Below are positions 33,432 to 44,525 of a DNA stretch of 64,000 nt, piece after piece. Position numbers and translations under genes: made by a program. The notes beneath the pieces were generated by a model. That model was not told where the DNA came from, ran no database searches, and saw nothing but the letters and a program-made list of their open reading frames with translations. Each line of letters starts with the position of its first letter. Within the stretch, counting starts at the first letter, position 1. Source of the stretch: Euleptes europaea (taxonomy: Eukaryota; Chordata; Lepidosauria; Squamata; Sphaerodactylidae); assembly GCF_029931775.1 (NCBI RefSeq), contig NC_079318.1:33866159-33930158 (forward strand), in the 5' to 3' direction.

Positions 33432-35416
33432 TGTCGTACCTCACCTCATGGCAGCCAGTGTTAGGGAGCCTGGATCAATCTAGTGGGCAGATTCGTAGAC
33501 CTAAAGCTAACTGATTAGTCAAGCTAGTAAAAGGTATCCATTCTTGATCTATGTTTAAGTTTAAAAAAAAACACAAAAGGTAATAGGAATTTGAAATGCA
33601 CCTGGACTGCACATAACTAATTGGAACACAATTTACTTTTTGTAATGAGAAAACCATGTATAATATTTGAGATGTCGATGCAGCACTCACACAATGCCAA
33701 AAATAGCTTAAAAACACATCCAAAATATAATGAACGGTTATTTCCACATTTGTGGAGCTACTTCTGTGTCAAGCAAAGTGATGTTTGCTCCTACTGAATG
33801 TGACTATCATAATTCAAATTCTGCGTATTGAGGCAATGGAAGGACATTTTTTTCCCCACTGCCAGAGTGATAAGGTAATTAACGCGAGTTCTCTAACTCT
33901 TTACAACAATTCAGTTGGGTTCATTTCTTCTTTAACCGCGATGCATGAGGTTTGACCATTGGACTGATGATTCAGATAACCTGACATCTGGATAAGCCAG
34001 GCATGAATTCAAGAGTCACAGCAGGCTCAGGAACCAGTCTAGGTCTGTACACTCATACTCACCTTTAAGACCACTTTGAACCATTCACAATTATGTTAGG
34101 CTTTGCTCACCGGGTGTGGGACAATCTGACTTGCTCAGCAAGATGCCTGAAAACAAATAATCCAATTAATGCGCGAAGCAGAGTGTAAAAATGCTCAGAA
34201 ATATCTGAGAACGGGGCATATAAGTGGTCAAGCAGCAACTCCCTGGTGGAAAGTTCCCCATGCGGCTCGAGAAGATCTCCTTGTTGAACTCAGCCGTGTG
34301 GTGGTTGTTTGACCTCCACCTTAACAGTCAGAGCAGTGACATTTCACTGGCATTCAAAAGCAACAAAGAGGGAGGCAAAGAGATGGACATCATGTCGATG
34401 CGCTGGGCTGTAATTAAACCAACTCCAGAGGCGACCTTTGCATGTGTCACTTCTTTCAGATTCAACAATGCAATCACAGCAATTGGTTACATAACATTTT
34501 CCTAGCCATTCAAGCCAACTGCCATTAGCAAACAATCAGAAAAGATCAGCTTTTAAATAGTAAGTAGCTTTGGTTGGGGGTGGAAAGGAGGAGGAGGAGG
34601 AGGTTAGAGCCAGGAATTTGGGCTGGTTTGATGTTACGCTCAACTTTCTTTGAGTGAGTTGGGCTTTGGGTTTTTCTTGCTGTTTTGAAAAGTCGGCTTC
34701 TGTCATTCAACTGCAGCCCCTTTCAGAACTCCGACATCCCTTCGTCCCCTGCGGACTAAGAAAATGCATGGATTTAGATCAATTACCTTAAAATATTGCT
34801 CCGGGGCTGACCCTCACTGAGCAAAATCTTGTGATTAAGAAACCTTGTGACCAACGACTACAGCACTGGCTTAATCTTAACTACTACTCAGAAATTTAGC
34901 CATGTTCCTTTCAGAGAGAGGGGCCTGAAGCCTACTGACCTTTTTTGAAGGGACTTTGTGTGAGTTATAAGCACTTGGGTTTAAAATAGAGATTCTACAT
35001 CAATCCAAACTGTGAGGATCTCAATAATTTCCATAAATAGGTCTACAAGTCTTGCCACTAAATTGTCTTCCCACCTGTCATCCTTTTGAGTTCCTTTCAC
35101 CCACAAATATAGCTGCTGACTTTAATTGGCCTAGTCAGAAGATCAATGAATCAAAGTTTTAGAGACCATGAAGCTAAATCAGTATGGATCAGATCCTGAG
35201 TGGCAAATGACTGGGAGCCCCAGGGAAGAATACAATATAAATTAGTACAATATTTTTTTAAAAAGTAAAGGATTCCGTTGACTAATAGATGGCAAATTTT
35301 AATGAGTGAGGCTGAGAGAGTTTTAAGGCTATTTTTTGTTTTGTTTTAAGTATGTTACTTTGAACAATTATACTTTTTTATTAAATTGAAGGATTATTGC
35401 AATGACTCATAATCGA
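33432..35416. other. Intergenic sequence, nothing recognised
   Basis: 34580-34605 is a short GGAGGA run. No exon or repeat family recognised. Confidence 0.4.
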
Positions 35417-35626
35417 TAGGATTGCCAACTTCCAGGTGGTAGCAGGAGATCTCCTGCTATTACAACTGATCTCCAGCCGATAGAGATCAGTTCACCTGGA
35501 GAAAATGGCCACTTTGGCAATTGGACTCTATGGCACTGAAGTCCCTCCCCTCCCCAAATTACTCCCTCCTGAGGCTCCACCCCAAAAACCTCCTGCCAGT
35601 GGCAAAGAGGGATCCTGGCAACCCTA
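35417..35626. mobile_element. hAT-type MITE (family A), full length
   Basis: Ends TAGGATTGCCAACTTCC and GGATCCTGGCAACCCTA. The 8-bp target duplication ATAATCGA is perfect at 35409-35416 and 35627-35634. Confidence 0.93.
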
Positions 35627-36461
35627 ATAATCGAATCTGTATTGAGGGTTTGTAATAAACAAACTTAGTCACATTTAATAAAGTAACTGATTAAATAATT
35701 TACATTTATTAATATACCTACTGTGTTCGCTACAGCCAGAACCTATTCTTTTCTTCACATTCTCTGTTCTAATAAGAACAGATTTCAGGAAAAAACAGAG
35801 GTTAGCGGACTGTGGCTGCCTGAGATATTCCTGATTTTCTCCTTCTGAGAAAATGTTTATTCAAAATATTTCTGCACTGTTCTTTCACCTCAACATGGAT
35901 CCCCAGGATCAGTTCCAACTAAACTCATCTATATAAATATTTTAAAATTATATAATACAAATGTATATACCACATACAATACAATACAAAAGACAACATG
36001 TAAAAATAAGGAACCATCTATACCAGCTAAAAAGATTAAAGGTTAAGAAGAAAGCCAGCAATCCAAATACAATAAACATGATTACAAATGCCAGTAACAA
36101 TTTTTAAAAATTAGGAGGTAGCATATGCCATACTTGTGAGCAAAGGCTCTATTCAAAGAGCAGACAAAAGTTGAAATTAGCCCTATTGGCCCACACAAAC
36201 TCCAGAACAAGAAACAAAACCTATGCAATACCTTTTATTGGATATACCGTAAATGCGTTCTGTTGTTTTGCCTGGCCCCAGTGAAAAAATATTATATGGA
36301 TTTTGTTTTTTGTTCTGTCAAGGAGGCCAATCTTCAACCCAAACCAAAAGACCAAAAGGGATAGAGCCAGGTAGACAATCACTGTTCCCTTATTCACCAA
36401 AACTGATAGCAATATCACACACGTACCTGATGAAGGATGCCAGTGCCAAGAGGCAACGTCA
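35627..36461. other. Intergenic sequence, AT-rich
   Basis: 35930-36110 is A-rich and may be an old LINE 3' end. No exon. Confidence 0.4.
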
Positions 36462-36595
36462 GAGGAAATCCTCACCCTCTGTGCCCTGTTGTTGGCCCTC
36501 CAGAGTAATTGGTTGCCCACTGTGTGAGGCAGGATGCTGGACTAGATGGACCACTGGTCTGACCCAGCAGGGCTCTTCTTATGTTCTTAAGTGTA
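36462..36595 (+). mobile_element. CR1 LINE 3' end
   Basis: GGATGCTGGACTAGATGGAC, CACTGGTCTGACCCAGCAGG and CTCTTCTTATGTTCTTA form the CR1 terminus. Only the last 130 bp are present. Confidence 0.78.
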
Positions 36596-37735
36596 TATAT
36601 TAGAAGGAAAAAATGCTTGGTGGCTCCTACAAGGAACTCTCAGTCTCATGTCTGCTTTGGCCCCCAGACAGACTGAAATTAAAAGAAAAACGCTGAAATG
36701 ATGTAACCTAGGTTCATTTGTATGTAAGCAATCGTCACTATTTCTGTTAAATACAGGCCCCTGCCCACAGGATTCTTCTTATGAAAAAAAGATCAGGAGT
36801 TTGATGCATTCCTGTTTTTGTGCACTTCGTAATCAGAAATCCAAATTGGTCCTTAAATGGGGGAATACAAAGAAGAAGCAGAATATTTCAGGGCTCAACT
36901 AGATGACATGTGTGACATGAGATGCATCAGGGATCCCCCAACCTGACTCGTCTTACACATAACATCAGGGAACTAACATTCCCAAGTGCAGTGGGGGCAC
37001 ATTTGGCTTACATGCATGGCATAGGGCCAGACAGCCTTCCCTCCCGCACCATTTTCCTAAGCCAAAATGGCTACAGGAGGCCTGTTTGTTCCATTGTGGG
37101 GCTCCACATGCACTGACTGCAGCTCCCACTACTCCAGTGTCACTCTCACAAGCCAACAGTAGCCCCACAGTGCTTGGGAACATTCCCTGATAAGTGTCAC
37201 ACGTATTCTCTAGTCAAGTCCTCAGTCACTGCCCACAGCATCACGTGCATTACATGTTAATTCCATATCAGATTGGTGATGATACTATCCTTTCCACCAT
37301 ATAAGAATATGAATTTTATCTGTGGTTTTGATTTGGCCTGCAGAGTCAATCAGATGAATCCATAACTTGATTTTTATAGGGTTTTGTTCTTCTCTCCCTT
37401 TACAAATCAACATACTCTCTCACACAATTCCTAGGAATAATCATCTGATAAACCTTAAACAACTTTGAAACTGACAAGCTAGCCTAATATTGTATTGGCA
37501 ATGGCATCCATTCATTGTTATTAATTTTATGAAACAATGCAAATGGACATTTGTCCACCCCTCCCCACATTGATGAGGCCTACTGCCTTGGATGTAATGT
37601 ACTACAGAATATACCGATGGCCTGAGGGCATTTTCTCCAACATTGGGTAAATGTTGTCCACCTTGGCAATTTGTAGCAATTGCCCATGAGTCCCCAGATG
37701 GTGACAGAAATTTCACAAGATAGTCACACAAGATC
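36596..37735. other. Intergenic sequence, nothing recognised
   Basis: No exon or repeat landmark. Confidence 0.4.
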
Positions 37736-37950
37736 TTGGACAGCATTTTGGCTTGCCTGGATGGGGGTGGGGGAGGAAAGAAAGTGGGGGGAAGGCACAC
37801 TGGCGGCAAGGGCGAGGCAAAAAGCCCTGAGAATGAAAATGCTGGTGGTGAGGGGAAAGTAGAGAGAGTAGGTTGGAGGAAAGGAAATGAGGAAAAGGAA
37901 ACGGGATGGCAAGTGGAGTGAAAGCAAGAGCCAGAACGAGCAGGAAGGGG
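37736..37950. repeat. Polypurine tract
   Basis: About 215 bp with strong A+G excess on the + strand (GGGGGTGGGGGAGGAAAGAA, GGAAAGGAAATGAGGAAAAG). It is the opposite orientation of the tracts at 5490 and 28990. A long minus-strand open frame across it is a composition effect. Confidence 0.6.
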
Positions 37951-38410
37951 GAAGCCAGGTACGTGCAGACTGCTGGGGTGGGAGGCAAGCAGTGGTGGGA
38001 ATGGGTTTTTTCCTCCCACCATAATCTTCATCGGTCCTCTGCTTGTAGAATGCTAAATACAAAGAGGATCGATCAAATACACAATTATTAGCTATTTTTG
38101 AAGCACCGTTCTAGGAATCAAACACTTTCAAAACCGATGACTATAAACTGTTTTACTTGTCCACACACACACAAAAAATCCCTCAAAGAAGATTGTTCAT
38201 CTTTTCAATAAATCTTGTTATATTTTGCTTTACATTTGCATTTATTGTTACGGCCATTGCTTCACTATTTTAACAGGTGTTTATGTCTTTTCTCAGGATG
38301 GCTATTTCTTTTCTCAAGGTTGGATCCAGCCAAAAGGTTCGTGGAAGGAGTTGGCAGAGCAGATTCCCCCCAGGCAGCCTACTCTTTGCACTGAAAAGCC
38401 TATCAGAAGC
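37951..38410. other. Intergenic sequence, nothing recognised
   Basis: Short (CA)n at 38161-38174. No exon. Confidence 0.4.
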
Positions 38411-38615
38411 TTGAGGGAACCTCACAAACAAACTACACAACAGTACCGGGTGCTGCAGTGATGAGGGGGAATCAGGTAACACCACCTCCTTTTCCACTGA
38501 CGCGAGCCGCTAGTGGAAGAGCGAGAAGGAAGGGATTTTACCTGATTTCCCATTTGTTTCTGCAGCACCCCATACTACTGGGCATTTTGTGAGGCTCTCC
38601 TGACCCTCCAAAGAG
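38411..38615. repeat. Imperfect foldback repeat
   Basis: The left arm with GAGGGAACCTCACAAA, GGGTGCTGCAG and AATCAGGTAA is mirrored by the right arm TTACCTGATTTCCC, CTGCAGCACCCC and TTTTGTGAGGCTCTCC. Arms are about 75 bp, spacer about 50 bp. Probably a decayed non-autonomous DNA element. Confidence 0.6.
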
Positions 38616-39333
38616 ATTTTACAGCAAACAGCAAGCTACCTGGGGAAAGGAGAGGCAGGGAAAGATCTGGTCTGCCAACTCTTTCTGTTAACTGTTCCTC
38701 TGGACCCCAACCAGTAGAAGAATTTGATTGACATTGTGTGTATTATTCAATCAATCATTTTGGTCTAGTCTTCTACCAACAGCCTTCAAATGTGTGCACA
38801 CTAATACTTCCCACCTGTATAATAAAATCACAAGTTTTTAATTAGTTTACTTTCTTTACTTCTGGCCCACACTGTTCCTGAAGGACCTGCTGTAAAGTAT
38901 TCTGTGCCTCTCTGAGAATGAAGGTATTTGTCTGAGTAAATCTTGTTTGTGACTTTGTAAGAATTTGTGTTACTTGTTGGAAAAACCACTGCATGCCACC
39001 ATCCAACAGAGATGTTAATTGGTCTTATAATGTTGTGACGGGGTAGCCTGCCCAGCCGTGCAGAAAATCAGCAGGACTCTAGGTTAAGCAGGGGCTTGTT
39101 TCGATTTGCTTAACAAGTTTTTTTCCTTTTAACACGACCCAAGAAAAAATTATGCAGTTTGTAGGGCACATTTCCTTCATCAAGCTGAACAGTTTGTGTA
39201 GCAACCAAGCAAATATGATACACCAAACAGATCACTAAAATCACAACTGTTTTCTCTGTACACTTTTGTGTATCAGTTTTTGTGGGTGATAAATTGCCAT
39301 ATGACTGCTGGAAGGTACTTCAAGTATGCTTAT
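38616..39333. other. Intergenic sequence, nothing recognised
   Basis: No exon or repeat landmark. Confidence 0.4.
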
Positions 39334-39542
39334 TAGGGTTGCCAACCTCCAGGTGGTTGCTGGAGATCTCCTGCTACTACAATTGATATCCAGCCGATAG
39401 AGATCAGTTCCCCTGGAGAAAATGGCCGCTTTGGCAATTGGACTCTATGGCATTGAAGTCCCTCCCCACCCCAAACCCCGCTCTCCTCAGGCTCCACCCC
39501 GAAAACCTCCCCCTGGTGGCAAAGAGGGACCTGGCAACCCTA
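39334..39542. mobile_element. hAT-type MITE (family A), full length
   Basis: Ends TAGGGTTGCCAACCTCC and GGGACCTGGCAACCCTA. The left flank ATGCTTAT is not repeated at the right, where CTAGGGGC, the target of the next insertion, begins. Confidence 0.88.
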
Positions 39543-39550
39543 CTAGGGGC

Positions 39551-39879
39551 TAGGGTTGCCAAGTGCCAGGTGGTGGCAGGCAAACCCCCACCAATCCACC
39601 TGGCTGCCTGACGACCAACTGAGAGTCGGCAGGCAACGTGTGCACACGCGCCTGCCCAAGGTGACATGACACTTCCTGTTTACACCCGGAAGCGCCGCAT
39701 CACAAGGGGCCATTTACCACTCAAACTCCCAGTTTGAATGGTAAAGGCCTTGCTGCAATGCAGCACTTCTGGGTGTAAACCAGAAGTGCCGTGATTGTGT
39801 CGGTGTGGCTGCGCGTGCGCGATCTCACCTCCACCTGAAAAACCTCCTGCCAGAGCAGAGGACCAACCTGGTAAGACTA
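39551..39879. mobile_element. hAT-type MITE, second subfamily (family B)
   Basis: Ends TAGGGTTGCCAAGTGCCAGG and AACCTGGTAAGACTA resemble family A, but the 329 bp interior is different and contains CACTTCCTGTTTACACCCGG and its near-inverse CTGGGTGTAAACCAGAAGTG. The 8-bp target duplication CTAGGGGC is perfect (39543-39550 and 39880-39887). Confidence 0.9.
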
Positions 39880-39887
39880 CTAGGGGC

Positions 39888-39950
39888 CTACCCCCCAGGG
39901 TCCCTCTTCATTGAACCTCTTTGACCACTGTTGTCCCCACATGTCCCCTT
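39888..39950 (+). repeat. Short repeat shared with 9831-9885 in inverse orientation
   Basis: GGTCCCTCTTCATTGAACCT, CTTTGACCACTGTTGTCCCC and ACATGTCCCC mirror 9831-9885. Here the block lies between two family A pieces. Confidence 0.8.
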
Positions 39951-40064
39951 CAATGCCATAGAGTCCAATTGCCAAAGCGGCCAGGTTATCTGATCTCTAT
40001 TGGCTGGAGATCAGTTGCAATAGCAGGAGATCTCCAGCTAGTACCTGGAGGTTGGCAACCCCAC
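39951..40064. mobile_element. hAT-type MITE (family A), half copy
   Basis: Begins inside the family at TTCAATGCCATAGAGTCC and ends ACCTGGAGGTTGGCAACCCC. The first half is missing and a short stretch in the middle is deleted. Confidence 0.8.
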
Positions 40065-40791
40065 CAACAGTGGCAGAAGGTGGGTGAGGAAGGAAACAGA
40101 GCCTGGAAAACGCTGCCTGCAATATACCCCCCAAAAAACTCAATTACTGTAACAAAATCTCTCTGGGTTCTCTTCCACAATCCATATGTGAGCAGGCCCA
40201 ATTCACACAAATCCTACTTTTAAAGGAGGAGAAGAAATCAAGCAAATCAGTCCCACATGCATAATTGTGAACTTTCACTGCCAGATAACAGCTTGGTCTT
40301 TGATTCATCGTAAAGAGTCATTATTATATGACCTGACATCTCAGGAATTTTGGGGCTGGGACTATCCTGTTCTGCTCCAAAAGGTTTGAACCTTTATGTC
40401 AGTTCCGGGTTTCCGTTTCTCCGATTATGTGACTACCAGGATGATCTAATCGAGAACATACCAGAGCAGGACAGGATTATATTTTGAAGGCATTATCCAC
40501 CTAACAAGATTTTAAGAACTATGTTCAGCTTTTCAGCCCTAACAAAGGAGCAGATATTTTCAAAGCAAGCTTTCCTAGAGCACTTTCAAACTATTTTTGA
40601 TCTCTCTCGGTACCAGAAAGGCAGTGTAAACTGAGAATGGATATCTCAGCAAACACTGTACAAGCATTATTACAATTGTGAACACTTCGAGCTGATATCC
40701 TGTTCTCATTTTTCTTGAGTTAGATTTGAATGTGTGTAACCGACCAGAACAGAACATGAGCATAACATTAGGAGTTTCCTACAATAGGTTG
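40065..40791. other. Intergenic sequence, nothing recognised
   Basis: No exon or repeat landmark. Confidence 0.4.
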
Positions 40792-40948
40792 AGTATCCCT
40801 TATCCAAAATGCTTGGGACCAGAAGTCCCAACCAGAAGTGTTCCATATTTTGGATCTTTCTGTATTTTGGAATATTTGCATATACATAATGAGATATCTT
40901 GGGGATGGGACCCAAGTCCAAACACGAAATTCATTTGCTGACCCAGGG
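40792..40948 (+). mobile_element. Tigger-like (pogo) DNA transposon, left half
   Basis: GGTTGAGTATCCCTTATCC, GCTTGGGACCAGAAG and TTGCATATACATAATGAGAT then CTTGGGGATGGGACCCAAGT follow a non-autonomous Tigger-type element that I know from vertebrate genomes. It stops at AACACGAAATTCAT, about the middle of that element. Confidence 0.7.
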
Positions 40949-41708
40949 TTAATTAAAGGAACGCCGCTATTCAATAAGTTCAAACAATTTCATGGCCGTG
41001 GTGGACACGGCCTGGGCGCTTGACACATCTCGCATGCTGCGCCACGAGGGTCGCAGCTGTTTGCCAATTCCAAGCTGTGGCCAATTTATTCCAAAATCAA
41101 TCTAATTCCTACAATTAAATGTTTATATGGTATCGATAGTTTATTAAGATTAGATTACCTACGACGGGATGAACTTTTTATTAAGAGGCAGATAGAGGTG
41201 AAGGGGAAGTAAAAAAAAATTTTTTTTTCCATTTTTCTTTTTTCTTTTTTTTATTATAAGATATGGAACTATAACAACTCTAAGTTAGAATTGAAATTTG
41301 ATATTGTTATAGATGTTGTCCAATGTAATGGAAAACTTCTAGTATAAAACCTAATAAAATTTATATATATAAAAAAAAAAACAAATCTTGGAAGTCCCAA
41401 ACTCAACACTCACAATGTAGACTTGACGGATTAACAAAATCACCACATTTGTTGCATGTAGAGGGCAGATAACAGCCCCTGGCACAATTTCAGCTTGGGG
41501 AAAAGGCACGGGGGAAGGCAGGCCCCCCTTCACCCCCTTCTCCACTGTCCCAATATGAATTGGGCCCTTGTGGTGCTTTTAAATGGAGTTCCCACATAAG
41601 TGCACACATTGCACACATTGTAACATGTAGTTTGTCCCTGACTTCGCTTATCAGATTTATAAAATGATGTATAGGCATAAATAGTATCTAAATGTTGTAG
41701 GACACATA
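40949..41708. other. Mixed sequence with a possible LINE 3' end
   Basis: 41180-41390 has an A/T-rich stretch ending CCTAATAAAATTTATATATA and a poly(A) run at 41371-41381, like an L1 3' terminus on the + strand. No coding sequence supports the family, and it is opposite to the nearby L1. Confidence 0.4.
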
Positions 41709-41905
41709 CAGGTTGAGTATCCCTTATCCGGAAATCCAATGTCCAAATTGATCCAAAATCCAATATTTTTTTTGAGGGCCCACAAAGGGTTAAAAAATGG
41801 CACGTGTGCAGGCTGGTTGTGCCAACGGCAGGTTCCCCACATGCACAAAATTATTAAAAATATTGTATAAAATGACCTTCAGGTTATGTGTATAAGGTGT
41901 ATATT
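41709..41905 (-). mobile_element. Tigger-like (pogo) DNA transposon, right half, inverted
   Basis: Reverse complement reads ATATACACCTTATACACATA, ACCTGAAGGTCATTTTATAC, AATATTTTTAATAATTTTGT and ends GGATACTCAACCTG. That is the right half of the element whose left half is at 40792-40948, but in the opposite orientation. Confidence 0.68.
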
Positions 41906-42155
41906 AAACGTAAGGCAGGGTTCCCGCCTTACCGGGAGCCATCTTTGCTGCCCCGGGGGGAGGAAGGAGCGATCGCGGCGGTGGGGGAGGGAAATCGGGT
42001 CCGGCCGGCCGACATGTGCGTTTGCGCGCGCACAGGGCTCGTGCCGGGCCCGATTTGCCCAGTTACAGCCTTCTCATTGGCTGGGGCAAGGAAAGGCTCC
42101 AGCCAATGAGGGCGGAAGGCGGGAGCTGGCTGGGGGGCGTGGACCATAATCTTTC
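41906..42155 (-). promoter_or_regulatory. GC-rich, promoter-like block with ATG and splice donor
   Basis: About 250 bp very rich in CpG, unlike its surroundings. On the minus strand are two CCAAT-type boxes (CTCATTGGCTGG and CAGCCAATGAG), a CpG-dense stretch and then AAAGATGGCTCCCGGTAAGG. That last motif joins a YY1-like AAGATGGC, a start codon (41942-41940) and a GTAAGG donor (41932 onward). It looks like a first exon with its promoter. Its source is not recognised and activity is unproven; it may be debris brought in by a transposon. Confidence 0.4.
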
Positions 42156-44525
42156 CCATTTATTTAAAACAATATCATGTCCCAGATTTTGAGCCCAATC
42201 AATCATAGTTGGTTTAATCGTATCCTGCTCACAATATATTGTTAAAAGGAGATTATACATTTTAGAAATCAGTTTTGTATTATTATCTAGTAAAATCCTT
42301 TGAAAAGGAGATTTTTCTTTAGAAAAACCTTTTTTTGCATCTTGTATAAAAACTGATTTGATTTGGTAGTATTGGAGCCATTGTAAATCATCCTTAAGAA
42401 GTTGAAAGTCTTTTAGTGAGCATTTCTTTCCTTCCCAGTTAATTAGATCTTGATAAGTAATAAATTTGTCTGGTCTAAGTGGGCGCAAAGTTAGCATTTC
42501 TTGAGGCGATATCCACATCGGTGTTTCTGGTTCCAAAATATGTTTATATCTCATCCAGATACGAAGTAAAGAGGACCTGATTATATGATTACGAAATGTT
42601 GCTTGTAATTTAATTTTATCATACCACAAATAACCATGCCATCCACTTAAGTTATTATAACCTTCCAAGTCTAACAAACGTATATTTGACAAGTTCATCC
42701 AGTCTTTTAGCCATACTAAAGCTGCCGCTTCAGCATAGAGTTGAAAATTAGGCAGTGCTAAACCTCCTCTAGTTTTTAGATCCACCAAGTATTTATAGGC
42801 AGTCCTTGGTTTTTTCCCTTGCCAGATGAAGTTTGAAATGTCTTTCCTCCAAGTTTCAAAATATTTAGTTTGTGATATAATTGGTAAATTTTGGAATAAG
42901 AAGAGCATCCTCGGTAAGACATTCATTTGGATCGTTGAAATACGTCCCATTAGTGACAATTTTTTGTTTGACCATATAATCATATCAGTTTTAATCTTAC
43001 CCCATAACTTGAGGTAATTGTTGGTTATCAAATCTTTATTCTTTGCAGTAATCCAAATTCCCAGGTATTTAACTTTGTTAGCTTTCTCCCAGCCAGTATA
43101 AGATATAAATTCCTGTTGCTGTGTTTCCGATAAATTTTTAAATATTATCTTTGTTTTTTCTTGATTCACTTTAAAGCCTGATACTTTTCCAAAATCGTCC
43201 AAAGTCTCCTGAAGTATATTCATTGACTGTGTTGGATTTTCCAAAATTAGCAGTAGGTCATCCGCGAATGCTCTCAACTTGAATTCATGTTTTTTAATTC
43301 TTAACCCGCGGATGTCCTCCATACTTCTTAGTTTCACACATAGCGGTTCCAACACCAACAAAAATAAAAGTGGAGACAAGGGACATCCCTGTCTAGTCCC
43401 TTTCGTGATTTGGCAATTATCTGACATTGATTCATTAACCAAAATTTTAGCTTGTTGGGAGGTATAAATAGCCGATATACCTTTCTGAAAACGATCTCCA
43501 AAATTCAATTTATCCAAAATCCGTTTCAAAAAGTTCCAAGAGACCATATCAAAGGCTTTTTCTGCATCCAAAAATACAAAAGCCGCAGTTTGTTGAATAT
43601 TCTGGTCATAGTATTCCAGTGAGTCTAGTAAAATTCTTACATTGTCTTTTATTTGCCTTCCTGGTATAAAACCTGCTTGGTCCTCGTGTATAAGATCCTT
43701 AATACATTGTTTTATCCTACATGCCAAAACCGAAGCAAAAATTTTGTAGTCCACATTTAGCAGCGATATAGGTCTATAATTGGATGTTTTTTCTGGATCT
43801 CTTCCTTCTTTAGGTATCAATGATATAAATGCGTGTGACCAAGTCTCCGGGGATGTTCCCTCGTCCAAAATTGCATTGTAAAGTGAGCCAAAAAATCCAA
43901 CTAAATTGTCACTAAATGTTCTATAAAATAGTGCAGTAATTCCATCTGGTCCAGGTGTTTTATCCGTCTTCTGTCTCAGTATTGCTTCTTGTATTTCTTC
44001 CCTTGTTACTGGAGCTTCAATACATTCTCTCTGGGTCATTGACAAAGCTTTCATCTGTATTGAGTTTAGAAATTTATCTATTTTCTGTTTTGGAGTATTT
44101 TCTTTCTGATATAACTTAGAGTAGAATGAAACAAATTCTTTCTGAATTTCTGAAGTTGAATAAACTGGTCCTTTAACAGTTTGGATTTTTGTTATAATCT
44201 TCTTTTGAAATGAGTCCTTCAGTTGTGTTGCTAAAAATTTTCCTGGTTTATTTGCATATTCAAAATACTTTTGTTTAGCAAGTTTCAGATTTTTATTCAT
44301 TTCCTCCATTATTACCAAATTTAATTGGTGTTTAGATGCAGAAATCTTTATTTGAATTTCTCTTTTCTCCTCTTCCTGTGTTACCGTTACCAATTTCTGC
44401 TCCAAATTTTGTAAATTCCAAAGTATATTGTTTGTAAATTGCAATTGAGTCTTCTTCCAGGCCGAATGTTTCTGTATCATAAAACCTCTCAGAACAGCTT
44501 TGAATGCGTCCCAAACTGTATTCAA
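42063..44525 (-). CDS. L1-clade LINE ORF2, large open fragment
   Basis: 820 codons without a stop. From the N-terminus: a coiled linker (EEMNKNLKLAKQKYFEYANK), RT block 1 (KTPGPDGITALFYRTF), SLIPKEGRDPEKTSNYRPIS, AGFIPGRQIKDN, VFLDAEKAFDMVSW, TKGTRQGCPLSPLLF and the catalytic FADD (codons at 43257-43268), then the thumb and the WQGKKPRTAYKYL segment near residue 590. These motifs define L1/Tx1-type ORF2, which copies its RNA at nicked DNA. The endonuclease lies in another frame just upstream (44522-44845). After KWERLW at about 42155 the frame enters an unrelated GC-rich block, so the Cys-rich C-terminus and 3' end are lost. The long open frame suggests a young copy. Confidence 0.92.
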   Translation of the reverse strand: MNTVWDAFKAVLRGFMIQKHSAWKKTQLQFTNNILWNLQNLEQKLVTVTQEEEKREIQIKISASKHQLNLVIMEEMNKNLKLAKQKYFEYANKPGKFLATQLKDSFQKKIITKIQTVKGPVYSTSEIQKEFVSFYSKLYQKENTPKQKIDKFLNSIQMKALSMTQRECIEAPVTREEIQEAILRQKTDKTPGPDGITALFYRTFSDNLVGFFGSLYNAILDEGTSPETWSHAFISLIPKEGRDPEKTSNYRPISLLNVDYKIFASVLACRIKQCIKDLIHEDQAGFIPGRQIKDNVRILLDSLEYYDQNIQQTAAFVFLDAEKAFDMVSWNFLKRILDKLNFGDRFQKGISAIYTSQQAKILVNESMSDNCQITKGTRQGCPLSPLLFLLVLEPLCVKLRSMEDIRGLRIKKHEFKLRAFADDLLLILENPTQSMNILQETLDDFGKVSGFKVNQEKTKIIFKNLSETQQQEFISYTGWEKANKVKYLGIWITAKNKDLITNNYLKLWGKIKTDMIIWSNKKLSLMGRISTIQMNVLPRMLFLFQNLPIISQTKYFETWRKDISNFIWQGKKPRTAYKYLVDLKTRGGLALPNFQLYAEAAALVWLKDWMNLSNIRLLDLEGYNNLSGWHGYLWYDKIKLQATFRNHIIRSSLLRIWMRYKHILEPETPMWISPQEMLTLRPLRPDKFITYQDLINWEGKKCSLKDFQLLKDDLQWLQYYQIKSVFIQDAKKGFSKEKSPFQRILLDNNTKLISKMYNLLLTIYCEQDTIKPTMIDWAQNLGHDIVLNKWERLWSTPPSQLPPSALIGWSLSLPQPMRRL

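Noticed and set aside
37441-38031. 196-codon open frame on the minus strand
   Set aside because: Produced by a polypurine tract; Pro/Ser/Phe-rich composition and no motif.
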